Source of the DNA: CAZQRP01 sp964596125
Lineage (GTDB): Bacteria > Chloroflexota > Dehalococcoidia > GIF9 > UBA5629
Assembly (NCBI GenBank): GCA_964596125.1
Contig: CAZQRP010000009.1
Span: forward strand, 53,351 to 117,350
Length of the DNA: 64,000 nt
Direction of reading: 5' to 3'
Positions 52,276 through 60,511 of this stretch are shown piece by piece; within the stretch, counting starts at the first letter, position 1; every line of letters starts with the position of its first letter. Position numbers and translations under genes: made by a program. Under the pieces are notes generated by a model. It saw only the letters and a list, made by a program, of their open reading frames with translations, was not told the origin of the DNA and did no database searches.

Positions 52276-52636
52276 CGTTCCATCCTTCCTGAGTTAAAAC
52301 AAATTTTTTACCTAACTAATGGCGTTTCAACGTTGCATGATTAATATAGTACACTATCATTTCCGCTTCTTAAACATATTTTTAGGCTGGTAGTCTGTAA
52401 ACAGAGTATATCGGGGTTCGTTGTGAATAGCACTAATCCGCAGGTTAATCGAGTTACCACCTTCAGTACACCAAAGGCATTATTCTACCACGATGTATGT
52501 CGAAGTGGTATCGCAGGCATTTTAGACGGAAATAGGGAAAGGCTAATCGTCATATCTTCACCAGTTCGGAATATAGTTGCAACTCTGGAGAGGGAAGTTA
52601 TACTCTGCGAGGTCATTCCAGGACTTTTACCGGGTA
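52276..52636. other. Spacer with repeat copy B
   Basis: No gene is credible. The dispersed repeat copy at 52485-52534 is the only recognisable item. Confidence 0.45.
52485..52534. repeat. Dispersed ~50-bp repeat, copy B
   Basis: See copy A at 51451-51499. Shares GTCGAAGTGGTATC and GGCATTTT with it, in the same orientation. Confidence 0.5.
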
Positions 52637-54214
52637 CTAATCAAGCTCGAACACCTTGATATTATCAAAGGCAACATGGGTATTAGGTTCATGCGTAACT
52701 ACCGTACATCCTATCCATCCGTCAGTAAACAAATCATCCACGATAGTACTGAGATGATAGCCGTTAACATATGCCTGTATTTGGGAACCCTGGCAAACTA
52801 TCTTGAGACGGTTTGTGCTGTTGCCTTTATTTATGTATTCCGACTTAGTCGAGCTTAGCAATTTGGTCCACTCGCCATTGCTCCTTGTCCCAATAAGGTA
52901 ATGCCCATTTTCATCAACAATGAAACGGTAGAAGTTGTCATTATTTTGAACACGAAAAATTAATCCATAGCTGCTATCTTTTGGTCCGCTGACTAGCCTG
53001 GCATCTATCTCGAGGATAAAGTCTGTTACTCTTCCTGCATTTCGGTTCCATCGCCAGGTTGCCCAGTTCGATTTCTTCGCCAGAATATGATATTCCCCAT
53101 CCTTATAACTGCTTTCGAGCTCTTCAGTAGATATTTGCAGCCATCCACTGTTCGGATCGCTAAAGTCATCCATATATATCAGCTTTGAACCAGCCACAGG
53201 CATCTGTGCTGCTTCTGGTTCTCCCTTGGAAGCCGATGGCTCAGGCGGTTGTTCGGTTATCGGCGAAGTCGTTGTTGGCAGTGTTACTCTTTCCAATGTG
53301 AAAGATATACTGCTGAAATCCCAATTATTTATATTCTGCAAATACAGCTCGATTTGAGATAACTCTGAACGAATACCCGCCATTGACTTCTTGTAATTGA
53401 CGAGCTCATCCTGTGTATTCCACGATATGGCATTCGGTTGAAAATAGGTATGTTCTAAACTATTAACAAAGCTAATTGCGTTATTTATATCTTCGCTCAT
53501 TACAGCAATTTGAACGACCAACTGTTCCATTAATTTCCCAAGGTCAGAAGTTTTGTACTGCTCAAGTGAAGTTTTTTCCTTGTAAGGATTCGCATCAAAC
53601 ATCTTGCCAACTATCTTCATCAGGTCATAGTTAGTGCCACCGTCTTTGAACGGCTTCGGGCCATCTATAAAGTATAAACCATGAGTCACATTTTCAGGAA
53701 TATAATACGGCGACAGCACAACTATGTATGAGGAAAGACAGTCAATTGATTGTCGCTCAGGATATTCACGGAAGTCCTTGGGTAGACCTTCCAAATTTTT
53801 ATACCTGTCCTTTGAGGGTAAAGAGGAGACCACATAATGGTTTGTATGCGGATTCAACTGGGTCGTTCGCGAGTAGTAGTCCCACCCTTTGGTCTGTCCC
53901 GTAATAGTCAGACCGGTCTTAACACCTTTTGGAACAGGGACACCCACAGCGTACTTTGATGGTCTATCAGGGCTTGGTGATTGACAAATTTCAAACAACC
54001 AATTATCCGGTATAACCGGTTTCAAAGATATATCCTTTGGGAATGTCATCATGCTTACATTCTTTGACAGGTCTGTTAGCAATTCCTCAAACTTACGGGC
54101 TTCGATTTGAACCCGTTGATCTAATTCTGCTGATTCTGGGGCAATAGTTGGGCTACAGGACAAGAGTGTAATTGGAAAAACTGTCAAAATTAAGAAGTAC
54201 AAGGTCCTCATCAT
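52637..54214 (-). CDS. Large lipoprotein with concanavalin-like C-terminal domain
   Basis: A 525-residue lipoprotein counted from the ATG at 54214 (GGAAAG upstream). The lipobox is ITLLSC. The first 300 residues are helical with no recognised family. A Thr/Pro/Glu linker (about 315-340) leads to a C-terminal domain (about 350-525: YMDDFSDPNSGWLQ, NFYRFIVDENGHYLIGTRS, GSQIQAYVNGYHLSTIVDD, AFDNIKVFELD) that fits the laminin-G/concanavalin-like fold of DUF1080-type sugar-binding proteins. A surface carbohydrate-binding role is likely. The gene stands alone on the minus strand. Confidence 0.7.
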   Translation of the reverse strand: MMRTLYFLILTVFPITLLSCSPTIAPESAELDQRVQIEARKFEELLTDLSKNVSMMTFPKDISLKPVIPDNWLFEICQSPSPDRPSKYAVGVPVPKGVKTGLTITGQTKGWDYYSRTTQLNPHTNHYVVSSLPSKDRYKNLEGLPKDFREYPERQSIDCLSSYIVVLSPYYIPENVTHGLYFIDGPKPFKDGGTNYDLMKIVGKMFDANPYKEKTSLEQYKTSDLGKLMEQLVVQIAVMSEDINNAISFVNSLEHTYFQPNAISWNTQDELVNYKKSMAGIRSELSQIELYLQNINNWDFSSISFTLERVTLPTTTSPITEQPPEPSASKGEPEAAQMPVAGSKLIYMDDFSDPNSGWLQISTEELESSYKDGEYHILAKKSNWATWRWNRNAGRVTDFILEIDARLVSGPKDSSYGLIFRVQNNDNFYRFIVDENGHYLIGTRSNGEWTKLLSSTKSEYINKGNSTNRLKIVCQGSQIQAYVNGYHLSTIVDDLFTDGWIGCTVVTHEPNTHVAFDNIKVFELD

Positions 54215-54495
54215 AATCTTTCCATCCATTTAAACTGAAAAGAGCATAAAGAATCGTTCTCAACAGCGATTCCAATTCCCTTTTATACTCCCACCCAATG
54301 TACCAGACCTCAGTTGTGTATTACATACGTCAATATTACCCGGATTAAATATAATATTCGTTTGCGTGTCTGTCAATACCTGATATCATAAGGCCGGGCA
54401 GATGGGAGTCTATGAAGACGTCAGAGAGGTATACTCGCAGTGTTACGTTTGAGGCCCCTTGAAGCGCTCTTCTCCTGTCGCAGGTCGACAGTGGT

Positions 54496-54520
54496 GGTAC
54501 TAACCTAGTAGGTTAGTACC
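54496..54520. repeat. Perfect 10-bp inverted repeat overlapping a stop codon
   Basis: GGTACTAACC-TAGTA-GGTTAGTACC. It overlaps the last codons and stop of the B-box gene. There is no T tract after it on the minus strand, so it is not a normal intrinsic terminator. Confidence 0.6.
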
Positions 54521-55161
54521 GTAGTCTCACTACCAGAGGATACACCCACAATAACAAGGAGAAGAAATAAAATGATATACGCTACCACCAGTCCTATCCC
54601 CCAGTTCCTCCAGGTCCGCTGCGTTTTACGGAAGTGCTCAATGCTGTACCATTCCTTTTTCTTCCATGCCCACTCGTTTCCTTTCGCTCCAAGGACAAAA
54701 GATATGATGAAAGCAACAAGGGGGATAGGAATAAAAGCGAGAAGAGATATCCAGACCCTGTGGTTGACTCCCCACAGCCAGTTAAAAAGGAATGCTCCCC
54801 AGTTCCAGCCCATGATTTCGGCAGGAACTTTTGAGGCCTCTCCCTGACCTGACGTGTTCTGGATGAGCATGTCGCCCACTTCGGATAGGCCTGCCGGTGC
54901 GACAGGTGCTACACGGTGCTCCGGTAGCCCGTAATCAGCTACAACAGCTTTCTTTTTTATCGGTTCTTCCCGTTTCCCGGCTGCTTTTCTCTTTACCGGC
55001 ACATTGCTTGTGCCCGTAGTATGAGATGAGACCCGTTTATCCCAACAATTTCGGCATACGGGATGAGTCCCTCTCACATAACTGCACTCGGTGCACACAG
55101 GCTGCCCGCACTTTATACATGTGGTCACCGCCTCAACATCGGGATGATAGAAACACGCCAT
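54505..55161 (-). CDS. B-box-type zinc-finger membrane protein
   Basis: A 218-residue protein. Residues 1-45 form a B-box-like zinc finger (CFYHPDVEAVTTCIKCGQPVC, CRNCW). A basic linker (KRKAAGKREEPIKKK) follows. The C-terminal half (from GWNWGAFLFNWLWGVNHRVW) has two or three membrane helices in the arrangement of DUF2628-type proteins that carry a zinc finger. The zinc finger faces the cytoplasm. The function is unknown. A GGGAG site precedes the ATG. Two 16-bp direct repeats lie 75-110 bases upstream of its start. Confidence 0.78.
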   Translation of the reverse strand: MACFYHPDVEAVTTCIKCGQPVCTECSYVRGTHPVCRNCWDKRVSSHTTGTSNVPVKRKAAGKREEPIKKKAVVADYGLPEHRVAPVAPAGLSEVGDMLIQNTSGQGEASKVPAEIMGWNWGAFLFNWLWGVNHRVWISLLAFIPIPLVAFIISFVLGAKGNEWAWKKKEWYSIEHFRKTQRTWRNWGIGLVVAYIILFLLLVIVGVSSGSETTVLTY

Positions 55162-55486
55162 TCTATTCTCCCCTCCCCTTCAGCCACTATACTCCATACT
55201 TATCCCGATTATATGCCCGGCTAAGGGCGAGCACAATAGCAATTTGGTAACAGGTAGAATAGCCATTTGGTAATACATTCCCCCCGCTATCCCTTTTTGG
55301 AACAGACCGAGGTGCCTATGCCCGCCAGGACCTTGCAGCTAAACGGCTTTCCTGAGAGTGCTCTATTTCTGTACAGTGGATGGGCAATCCTGCTATCACA
55401 AAGAACTTGTGGATTCCCATTGATCCCATGGGATTCTCACGCTACGCTCGGAATGACATCGAATGTTGACATTTTGAAAGGTATAG
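55162..55486. other. Spacer with two direct repeats and a REP-like segment
   Basis: AATAGCAATTTGGTAA at 55235-55250 and AATAGCCATTTGGTAA at 55258-55273 are direct repeats with a 23-base period, upstream of the B-box gene. The segment 55431-55457, which includes CACGCTACGCTCGGAATGAC, resembles an interspersed palindromic-type repeat seen in many bacterial genomes. Confidence 0.45.
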
Positions 55487-55528
55487 TAGCAGCGGAGGGA
55501 TTCGACCCTACGACCAAGGGCTTATGAG
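55487..55528 (-). repeat. tRNA-Met 3'-part copy, far attachment site of the youngest element
   Basis: Matches the tRNA-Met end at 63952-63993 at 38 of 42 positions. The last 22 bases (55507-55528), from T-arm edge through anticodon loop, are identical. The CCA end and the 5' half are missing, so it is not a tRNA gene. It bounds a recombinase-bearing interval with the real tRNA at the other end, the arrangement expected for site-specific integration into a tRNA gene. Confidence 0.8.
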
Positions 55529-55968
55529 GGCCAGGTTCGATAGTAATCCCCCTCAAGGAGGATTTCGTACCAAACGTCTTCATGGTTATCGAGTATCTTT
55601 TCGGCGTAAATCTTAATTATTTCTGAATCATCGGCGATAAACGAGCACTGCAAAGGGTGGATATCCCGGCATTCTAGCCTGTGCCAACATTCGTTCAGAA
55701 TGGCATACTTATCTGCCATCATTAAGCCATCGCAAATACCTGTAATGTAGTTGTCGAGGTCTCCCGTGTAGCGTATGTTCTTCCCTTTGATATGTAGCCT
55801 GATGCTAAGGCTTATATTCCTTCCAAGCTTATCACGTCCCATATGTGCTAAGGCTGCTTTACGGAGCGCAATCACGCGTTCTGACTCAGTCTTCCAACTC
55901 CACATAGATTCTTCACCATGCTTTTTTGGTGGGTATCCATCAATCCTGAGCCGATATCTCTTTAACAT
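55522..55968 (-). CDS. RusA-like Holliday junction resolvase-related protein
   Basis: A 148-residue protein counted from ATG 55968. The core TGDLDNYITGICDGL with Asp70 and Asp72, and IADDSEIIKI with Asp113/Asp114, fits the RusA fold (DLDN, DD acids). E. coli RusA uses Asp70, Asp72, Lys76 and Asp91; the position of Lys76 is Thr here, so junction cleavage may be altered or lost. The last codons and the stop TCA-TAA lie inside the tRNA-derived attachment copy, so the gene's end was created by integration. RusA genes are typical of phage-related elements. Confidence 0.65.
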   Translation of the reverse strand: MLKRYRLRIDGYPPKKHGEESMWSWKTESERVIALRKAALAHMGRDKLGRNISLSIRLHIKGKNIRYTGDLDNYITGICDGLMMADKYAILNECWHRLECRDIHPLQCSFIADDSEIIKIYAEKILDNHEDVWYEILLEGDYYRTWPS

Positions 55969-56093
55969 CAAATTGTTACTATAAAGGCTATGGTATAGAG
56001 AAAAGCCGGTTGATGGCGATTATTTGTTTAACTTTTGAGATTTTTTTACCACCTACAAAAAAGGGGTACGTAATAAAAATATAGTTAAATTCC

Positions 56094-56135
56094 GCCCAAT
56101 GGTTTTACTAAGTAAAATATACTCTTTCCCACATA
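56094..56135. repeat. 42-bp direct repeat, copy 1
   Basis: Contains GCCCAAT and the palindrome-like TTTTACTAAGTAAAA, ending CTCTTTCCC. Matches 58367-58408 at 40 of 42 positions. It lies 15 bases after the stop of the minus-strand Ig-like lipoprotein gene. Confidence 0.8.
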
Positions 56136-56149
56136 ATTAGCTTCGATAT

Positions 56150-57322
56150 TTATTCAGTAACCTTATACTTTATAGTCAATGATGCTTCATCGAAACAAAG
56201 CATGTCACTGGTACTATCCCAATTAGTAGAGCTGAAGAATTGAATTCGGAATTGGCAGCGCGTTTTACCCTCATAGACCAGGTTCTGTAAAATAGGTTCC
56301 CCATCTTCGGAGTTTATTACGTCTAATGTCCATGGCGTAAATGGATAGTCCTTGAACTTTCCACCTGCTACGAGTTTTCCTGATTTATTATAAGCGTTAT
56401 GACCAGCGTCGCCGAGATCCTCATACTCTATATAATATATTTCCAGTGCACCCATATTGCCCCACATAGAACGACTATATGAAGGGGTTCCTTTTTGTGT
56501 ATAATCGCTTAACTCCAGAGTGGCTTGCTCGATTATGGTATTACTAGGTATCGAAGAAATATCAAAGGCTAAGAATGCCCTGCTTGCCATATTCAAAGAA
56601 GTGTCACCTGTGCATATATCGTCATATCTGGTGTAGCTCAAGTATCCGCTTCCTTTTACCAACGAGCCAGATCCTTCCTCTAGGGGATACAAAACTATCG
56701 TTTTAGTGGTTGTTGCATCGTTAGATAATCGTTGCTTGACGTCTAAAATAAGGCCTGCTGTCGACTGTCCAGCCGCGTTGCTCGCGATTAAAGTATAAAC
56801 AGTTGTCTCAGTTGGGTTGACATCAACCGTTCCCTGTGAATCGAATTGGCCTATAGGTGTAATGATCACATTTGTTGCTCCGATGACATTCCAACTTAAC
56901 CTAACAGACTCACCCGACAATATACTAGTGTGGTCCGCATAGAAAAGCTCTATCACGGGAAGCCGTGGTTGGTTGCCTTGTATACTATTAACTATGATTT
57001 GAGTATTTGCTGTTGCCTCTCCTGCAAAATTACTTGCTGTCAGTGTATATGAGGTAGTGCTATTCGGAGATACAGGCACGGTGCCTTTGATAGCTACATT
57101 TCCGATACCATTATTTATCGAGACGGAATTCGCGTCAGCTACTTGCCACCTGAGGTATGTCACAGCTCCCTCATCTATCACAGAGGGTACTGCTTCAAAG
57201 GTTTCAATCCTTGGAATTAGTCCCTTTTGAAGAGTTTGCTCGGGAGTAAATTTACAACTTGAGAGAGAGGGAAGAGCCAACAAAAGGAGACATATAAACG
57301 TTACTCGTACTGTGCCTTTCAT
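56150..57322 (-). CDS. Ig-like lipoprotein with C-terminal disaggregatase-like beta domain
   Basis: A 390-residue lipoprotein counted from the ATG at 57322 (GGGGAGG site; the frame opens 31 codons earlier without support). Lipobox is LSSC. Two Ig-like modules follow (YLRWQVADANSVSINNG to YTLTASNFAG, and RLSWNVIGATNVIITPIG to YTLIASNAAG), of the same type as the lipoproteins at 29.5 and 32.6 kb. The C-terminal half (about 210-390: SRAFLAFDISSIPSNTIIEQATLEL) matches the carbohydrate-binding DNRLRE/CBM96 type. It lies inside the tRNA-bounded island between two 42-bp direct repeats. Confidence 0.78.
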   Translation of the reverse strand: MKGTVRVTFICLLLLALPSLSSCKFTPEQTLQKGLIPRIETFEAVPSVIDEGAVTYLRWQVADANSVSINNGIGNVAIKGTVPVSPNSTTSYTLTASNFAGEATANTQIIVNSIQGNQPRLPVIELFYADHTSILSGESVRLSWNVIGATNVIITPIGQFDSQGTVDVNPTETTVYTLIASNAAGQSTAGLILDVKQRLSNDATTTKTIVLYPLEEGSGSLVKGSGYLSYTRYDDICTGDTSLNMASRAFLAFDISSIPSNTIIEQATLELSDYTQKGTPSYSRSMWGNMGALEIYYIEYEDLGDAGHNAYNKSGKLVAGGKFKDYPFTPWTLDVINSEDGEPILQNLVYEGKTRCQFRIQFFSSTNWDSTSDMLCFDEASLTIKYKVTE

Positions 57323-58003
57323 AACTAACCTCCCCGTATTGTTATGTGCCCAGGTATGTTTGATAAAAGGAACCAGTATAATAGTTTTCCTTTGTCGTTT
57401 GTTTCTCTGTTCCACTGCCTTTGCCTTAGAGTTAAATTAGTGACGCGCTTTAGGTTCGGTAGTCCCTGAGCTACTATTTCATGACTGGATATGCCAGCGG
57501 TGCCTATCAAGACATCGCCGACGCTAAGGATCCTCTGCATAACGCCTTACCTAATATCGAGGGCACGTACATCGGAGATTAAAACCTTTGTTATGTGCTT
57601 CGATAGAACACCTCTTTCAAGAACGACTCTATCTTTATAACTTTATAAATATGAACGAGCGGCTCTCCTCGTATCCAAAAGGCTATGATAAATGAAATGA
57701 TAAGCCAGCAGAATACGGAGGTATCAAAACAAGTTCCACTACGATGGATGAACTTTTAATGGTAGCTTCTCAGCGTTCATACTTTTATCCTGCTCCTGAA
57801 TACAGGCTATCTGGTCAACATTTTCCATTAGTGCCATGTGCTCGATGAAATCATTCTTATCTGTTTATAATAACGATATTCAGTCTGTTTTAGCACTAGC
57901 CCCTGTCTCCTTGCTATCTAACTAATACAACATTTAGAGAAATCACTGGATATGGGATTTGTATAGGTACCCATCAGTTTGAACAATTGTGACAATTTCC
58001 AGG
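57323..58003. other. Long spacer without a recognised gene
   Basis: The open frames here lack ribosome sites. Nothing beyond the two flanking 42-bp direct repeats (outside this stretch) is recognised. Confidence 0.4.
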
Positions 58004-58189
58004 TCACCTACCAAGAAAACCTATCAACATAGTTACCATTAAAAAGAAAGGGATCCATAGAACGGCGGGGAAATTACTCATCAGAGCCCATACCTTTTTT
58101 GATTTGCCTGTTATACAGTCCGAGATGAAAGAGATATCTCTGATGTATTCTCTTGAGGATTCGAATTGTTCTGACAATAGCATTCTCAT
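58004..58189 (-). CDS. Small C-terminally membrane-anchored protein
   Basis: A 61-residue protein counted from ATG 58189, which has a GGAGGTGTATC site. The N-terminal 35 residues are hydrophilic and helical (LLSEQFESSREYIRDISFIS); the C-terminus is a transmembrane helix (AVLWIPFFLMVTMLIGFLG). It looks like a small tail-anchored protein. Its position inside the island, near the HEPN and nuclease-like genes, is notable, but the function is unknown. Confidence 0.5.
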   Translation of the reverse strand: MRMLLSEQFESSREYIRDISFISDCITGKSKKVWALMSNFPAVLWIPFFLMVTMLIGFLGR

Positions 58190-58366
58190 GATACACCTCC
58201 ACATTATTCGTATATTCCATGGCTATTCCAGTTTGATGTTTAGTCCTTCTAATATAAAGAACGAAATTTGCCGACGTGACGTTACTGCAAAAAGATCGGT
58301 ATTTTGGGTGAAAATCGTTGGACAAATGGGCTAGTCCTTTTGTCAGTAGGTTGTATTTTCATTTTT

Positions 58367-58408
58367 GCCCAATAGTTTTACTAAGTAAAATATACTCTTT
58401 CCCTCATA
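58367..58408. repeat. 42-bp direct repeat, copy 2
   Basis: See copy 1 at 56094-56135. It lies 62 bases after the stop of the PD-(D/E)XK-like gene, so both copies sit just downstream of minus-strand genes. Confidence 0.8.
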
Positions 58409-58469
58409 CTATTGGAGTAATTGTAACGTTTGATTGGGAGTCAAATGGATTAAATAAAGCTCTCCAAAA

Positions 58470-59333
58470 TTAGGGATGTATTTTAGTAACTATATTTTTT
58501 CTTTTATCAATTAAATATGTCTCATCTACATCATTATTTAATGACTCTTGGTCTTTAAACATTATTTGCTTTATTAAATTAACATCGGGCCTTACAGGTA
58601 AGCTGTAATCGAGTAAAAGAATAGTTCTTATCGCTCCCATTTCTTTAGCTAATCTCAATTGTTTACAAACGTTGGCAATATCACCATTATTTGGCAGGAT
58701 ATTAAGTAATGCTTCTGAAGTAGCCTCTTTTGACGTGAAAGCATCACTCATTGAGGGTACTTCTATTTTTCTACCTCGACCGGAAATTTTAAACAAATAT
58801 ATAGCCTCTGCCTTTTTAACTACTTCTATTTTTGGCTTTGTTTGCAAATCTGATACAAATGGCCATTCTGAAAATATCTCTAGTATATCGGGGCCTATAT
58901 CGCAGTTATCCCCGGTTTTCATAGTTAGCAATTTCGAGGGCAAAATCTGTTTGAGTGCATTTTTCAGTCGTTTAGTTTTAGGTCCACCCATTTTATAAAG
59001 TACTGGCTGGTCACCTGGAATTAAGAGAAAGGTTCCTTTTATGGCCTTCCGGTTACTAGCTGAAATCTCTTCTGTAACTTTTTTAGCTAGGTTTTGCCAC
59101 GTGTCTAATTGTATATCTGCTTCTTTCCGTATAAGCTGCTTTATTTCAATAGCAATCCATTCGCTTATATTGGACTCATCAATAGCAACAAAATCCCATC
59201 GATTTTGATTAGCTAAGGAGATAAACCAATCTTCAGTTCTTTTAGCCTTATAATTCGATAAATTCCATTTGTTGTATTCATTTACAAATTTTCGAGCACA
59301 AATTTCTTCATTACGTTCATTTATTTTTTTCAT
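58470..59333 (-). CDS. Hypothetical protein with PD-(D/E)XK-like N-terminus
   Basis: A 287-residue soluble protein that I do not recognise. The N-terminal region has Glu34 in a helix, then WDFVAID with Asp47, then WIAIEIK with Glu63 and Lys65. That spacing fits the PD-(D/E)XK nuclease core, though it is only a motif-level match. The rest is mixed alpha/beta, with LLLDYSLPVRPDVNLI near the C-terminus. It precedes, on the same strand, the small tail-anchored gene, and lies next to the HEPN pair. No ribosome site is visible. A role in nucleic-acid cleavage during defence is a hypothesis. Confidence 0.5.
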   Translation of the reverse strand: MKKINERNEEICARKFVNEYNKWNLSNYKAKRTEDWFISLANQNRWDFVAIDESNISEWIAIEIKQLIRKEADIQLDTWQNLAKKVTEEISASNRKAIKGTFLLIPGDQPVLYKMGGPKTKRLKNALKQILPSKLLTMKTGDNCDIGPDILEIFSEWPFVSDLQTKPKIEVVKKAEAIYLFKISGRGRKIEVPSMSDAFTSKEATSEALLNILPNNGDIANVCKQLRLAKEMGAIRTILLLDYSLPVRPDVNLIKQIMFKDQESLNNDVDETYLIDKRKNIVTKIHP

Positions 59334-59620
59334 TGTTTTTCAAATACTTATAGTTCGTATGAGAATATATGTATTATAAAAGTAGGTATACATAGTCTTC
59401 AAGCTATTTGGATTAGAAATGCTTGTCTCTAATTTCTGATTTAAGGGACGTAGATAAAACTTGCCTGAGGCTTGGGAAATTAGATTTAATAATCTGCAAG
59501 ATTCTGTGGTTTAAATCAGTAATTCAAGGGATTGGGCGTCCAACGTATTACTGTTGTAAAATTCATCATTGTAAACACGGTTAAATTAAGAAAGATATCA
59601 GATGAATAGTGGGTGTAAGA

Positions 59621-60301
59621 CTATGATACGCCATATTCCTGTGCCATCATATGCCATATAGACCTCACAAATTCGACCATATTCTGTAAATAAGTTTTGC
59701 ATACTGAGATATCTTCTTCCATAAAAGTGATTTTATCTTCGGCCACATAAAATAATGAAACCGTGTATTCATAATTGATAGGTAAACTACCAAAACCAGA
59801 TTGCATGCTGCCCGTTGGAACGTAAGCATAATGGGTTGCAACATTTCTATAGTTACGTATTTTTTTAAACCATTCCTCCTGATACTTATTTTCAGCGTAC
59901 TCGACTAAATTTGTAGGTAACTTACTCTTAATAGTTGTCCATCGAACATCTTCCATATCTAATGTTGATTCCCGTAAATAGAGGACATTCAATTCCTGTA
60001 AAAGAGTATCACAAGAAGCCATCAGTTCAAAAAAGAATGCATCCAAGTACCATTTTTGTTGCCTATGAGCCAATAAAGGTAAACCAATAGAGTCAGGCAT
60101 ACTGGTTGAACCAAATATCTGTCTACAAAAATATGTTGCACCTTCCAACTTCAATCTTGTGGCAAAATGAAAGGTCTGCCATGTGCGACCTTGTTTATCA
60201 TCAAGTACTTTTGGCCTGCTCATTTTGTATGAAGTTTCGCTAACCTTTGTAAAAGGTTCTTGTAACCAATCTGCACTATCTCGTTCTGTATTATCAGACA
60301 T
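59621..60301 (-). CDS. HEPN-like protein (minus-strand partner)
   Basis: A 226-residue, largely helical soluble protein. RNYRNVATHY at residues 149-158 contains the Rx4-6H pattern of HEPN ribonucleases (Arg152-Asn153 to His157; Arg149 also possible), preceded by a helix YAENKYQEEWFKKI. HEPN domains dimerise to form RNA-cutting active sites in toxins and abortive-infection proteins, or act as nucleotide-binding sensors. A clear AAGGGGG site precedes the ATG. It is divergent from the larger HEPN-type gene 210 bases away, so they may be jointly controlled. No antitoxin-like neighbour is obvious. Confidence 0.55.
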   Translation of the reverse strand: MSDNTERDSADWLQEPFTKVSETSYKMSRPKVLDDKQGRTWQTFHFATRLKLEGATYFCRQIFGSTSMPDSIGLPLLAHRQQKWYLDAFFFELMASCDTLLQELNVLYLRESTLDMEDVRWTTIKSKLPTNLVEYAENKYQEEWFKKIRNYRNVATHYAYVPTGSMQSGFGSLPINYEYTVSLFYVAEDKITFMEEDISVCKTYLQNMVEFVRSIWHMMAQEYGVS

Positions 60302-60449
60302 AGCTTATCCCCCTTATATGAAGTCCATAATACTCAATAATCGTATATAATATCTTTTTCAAGATTTGAGGACTCTATTCTCCCATAGCGCGTAATTCTA
60401 AACAAGGGATTAGTTGTTCCTTATTCCTCGGTCTAAAGTGAAAATTAGA

Positions 60450-60478
60450 CATATAAGGTATTCTATTACGTAATATTG
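60450..60478 (+). promoter_or_regulatory. 29-bp shared promoter-region motif, copy 1
   Basis: Begins CATATAAGGTATTC and ends ACGTAATATTG. It is 27 of 29 identical to 62724-62752. It lies 34 bases upstream of the larger HEPN-type gene. The preceding TCGGTCT is also shared. An ATTACGTAAT palindrome inside suggests a dimeric regulator's operator. Confidence 0.6.
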
Positions 60479-60511
60479 AGTGATAAACTAAGTTAAGGAT
60501 GATTTTATAAT

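Noticed and set aside
55487..55528. A second tRNA-Met gene
   Set aside because: No D arm, no 5' acceptor strand and no CCA; only the anticodon loop to T arm is present, so it is an attachment remnant.
57325..57540. 71-codon minus-strand frame upstream of the Ig-like lipoprotein
   Set aside because: Overlaps the upstream region of the real gene, lacks a ribosome site and has no family-like content.
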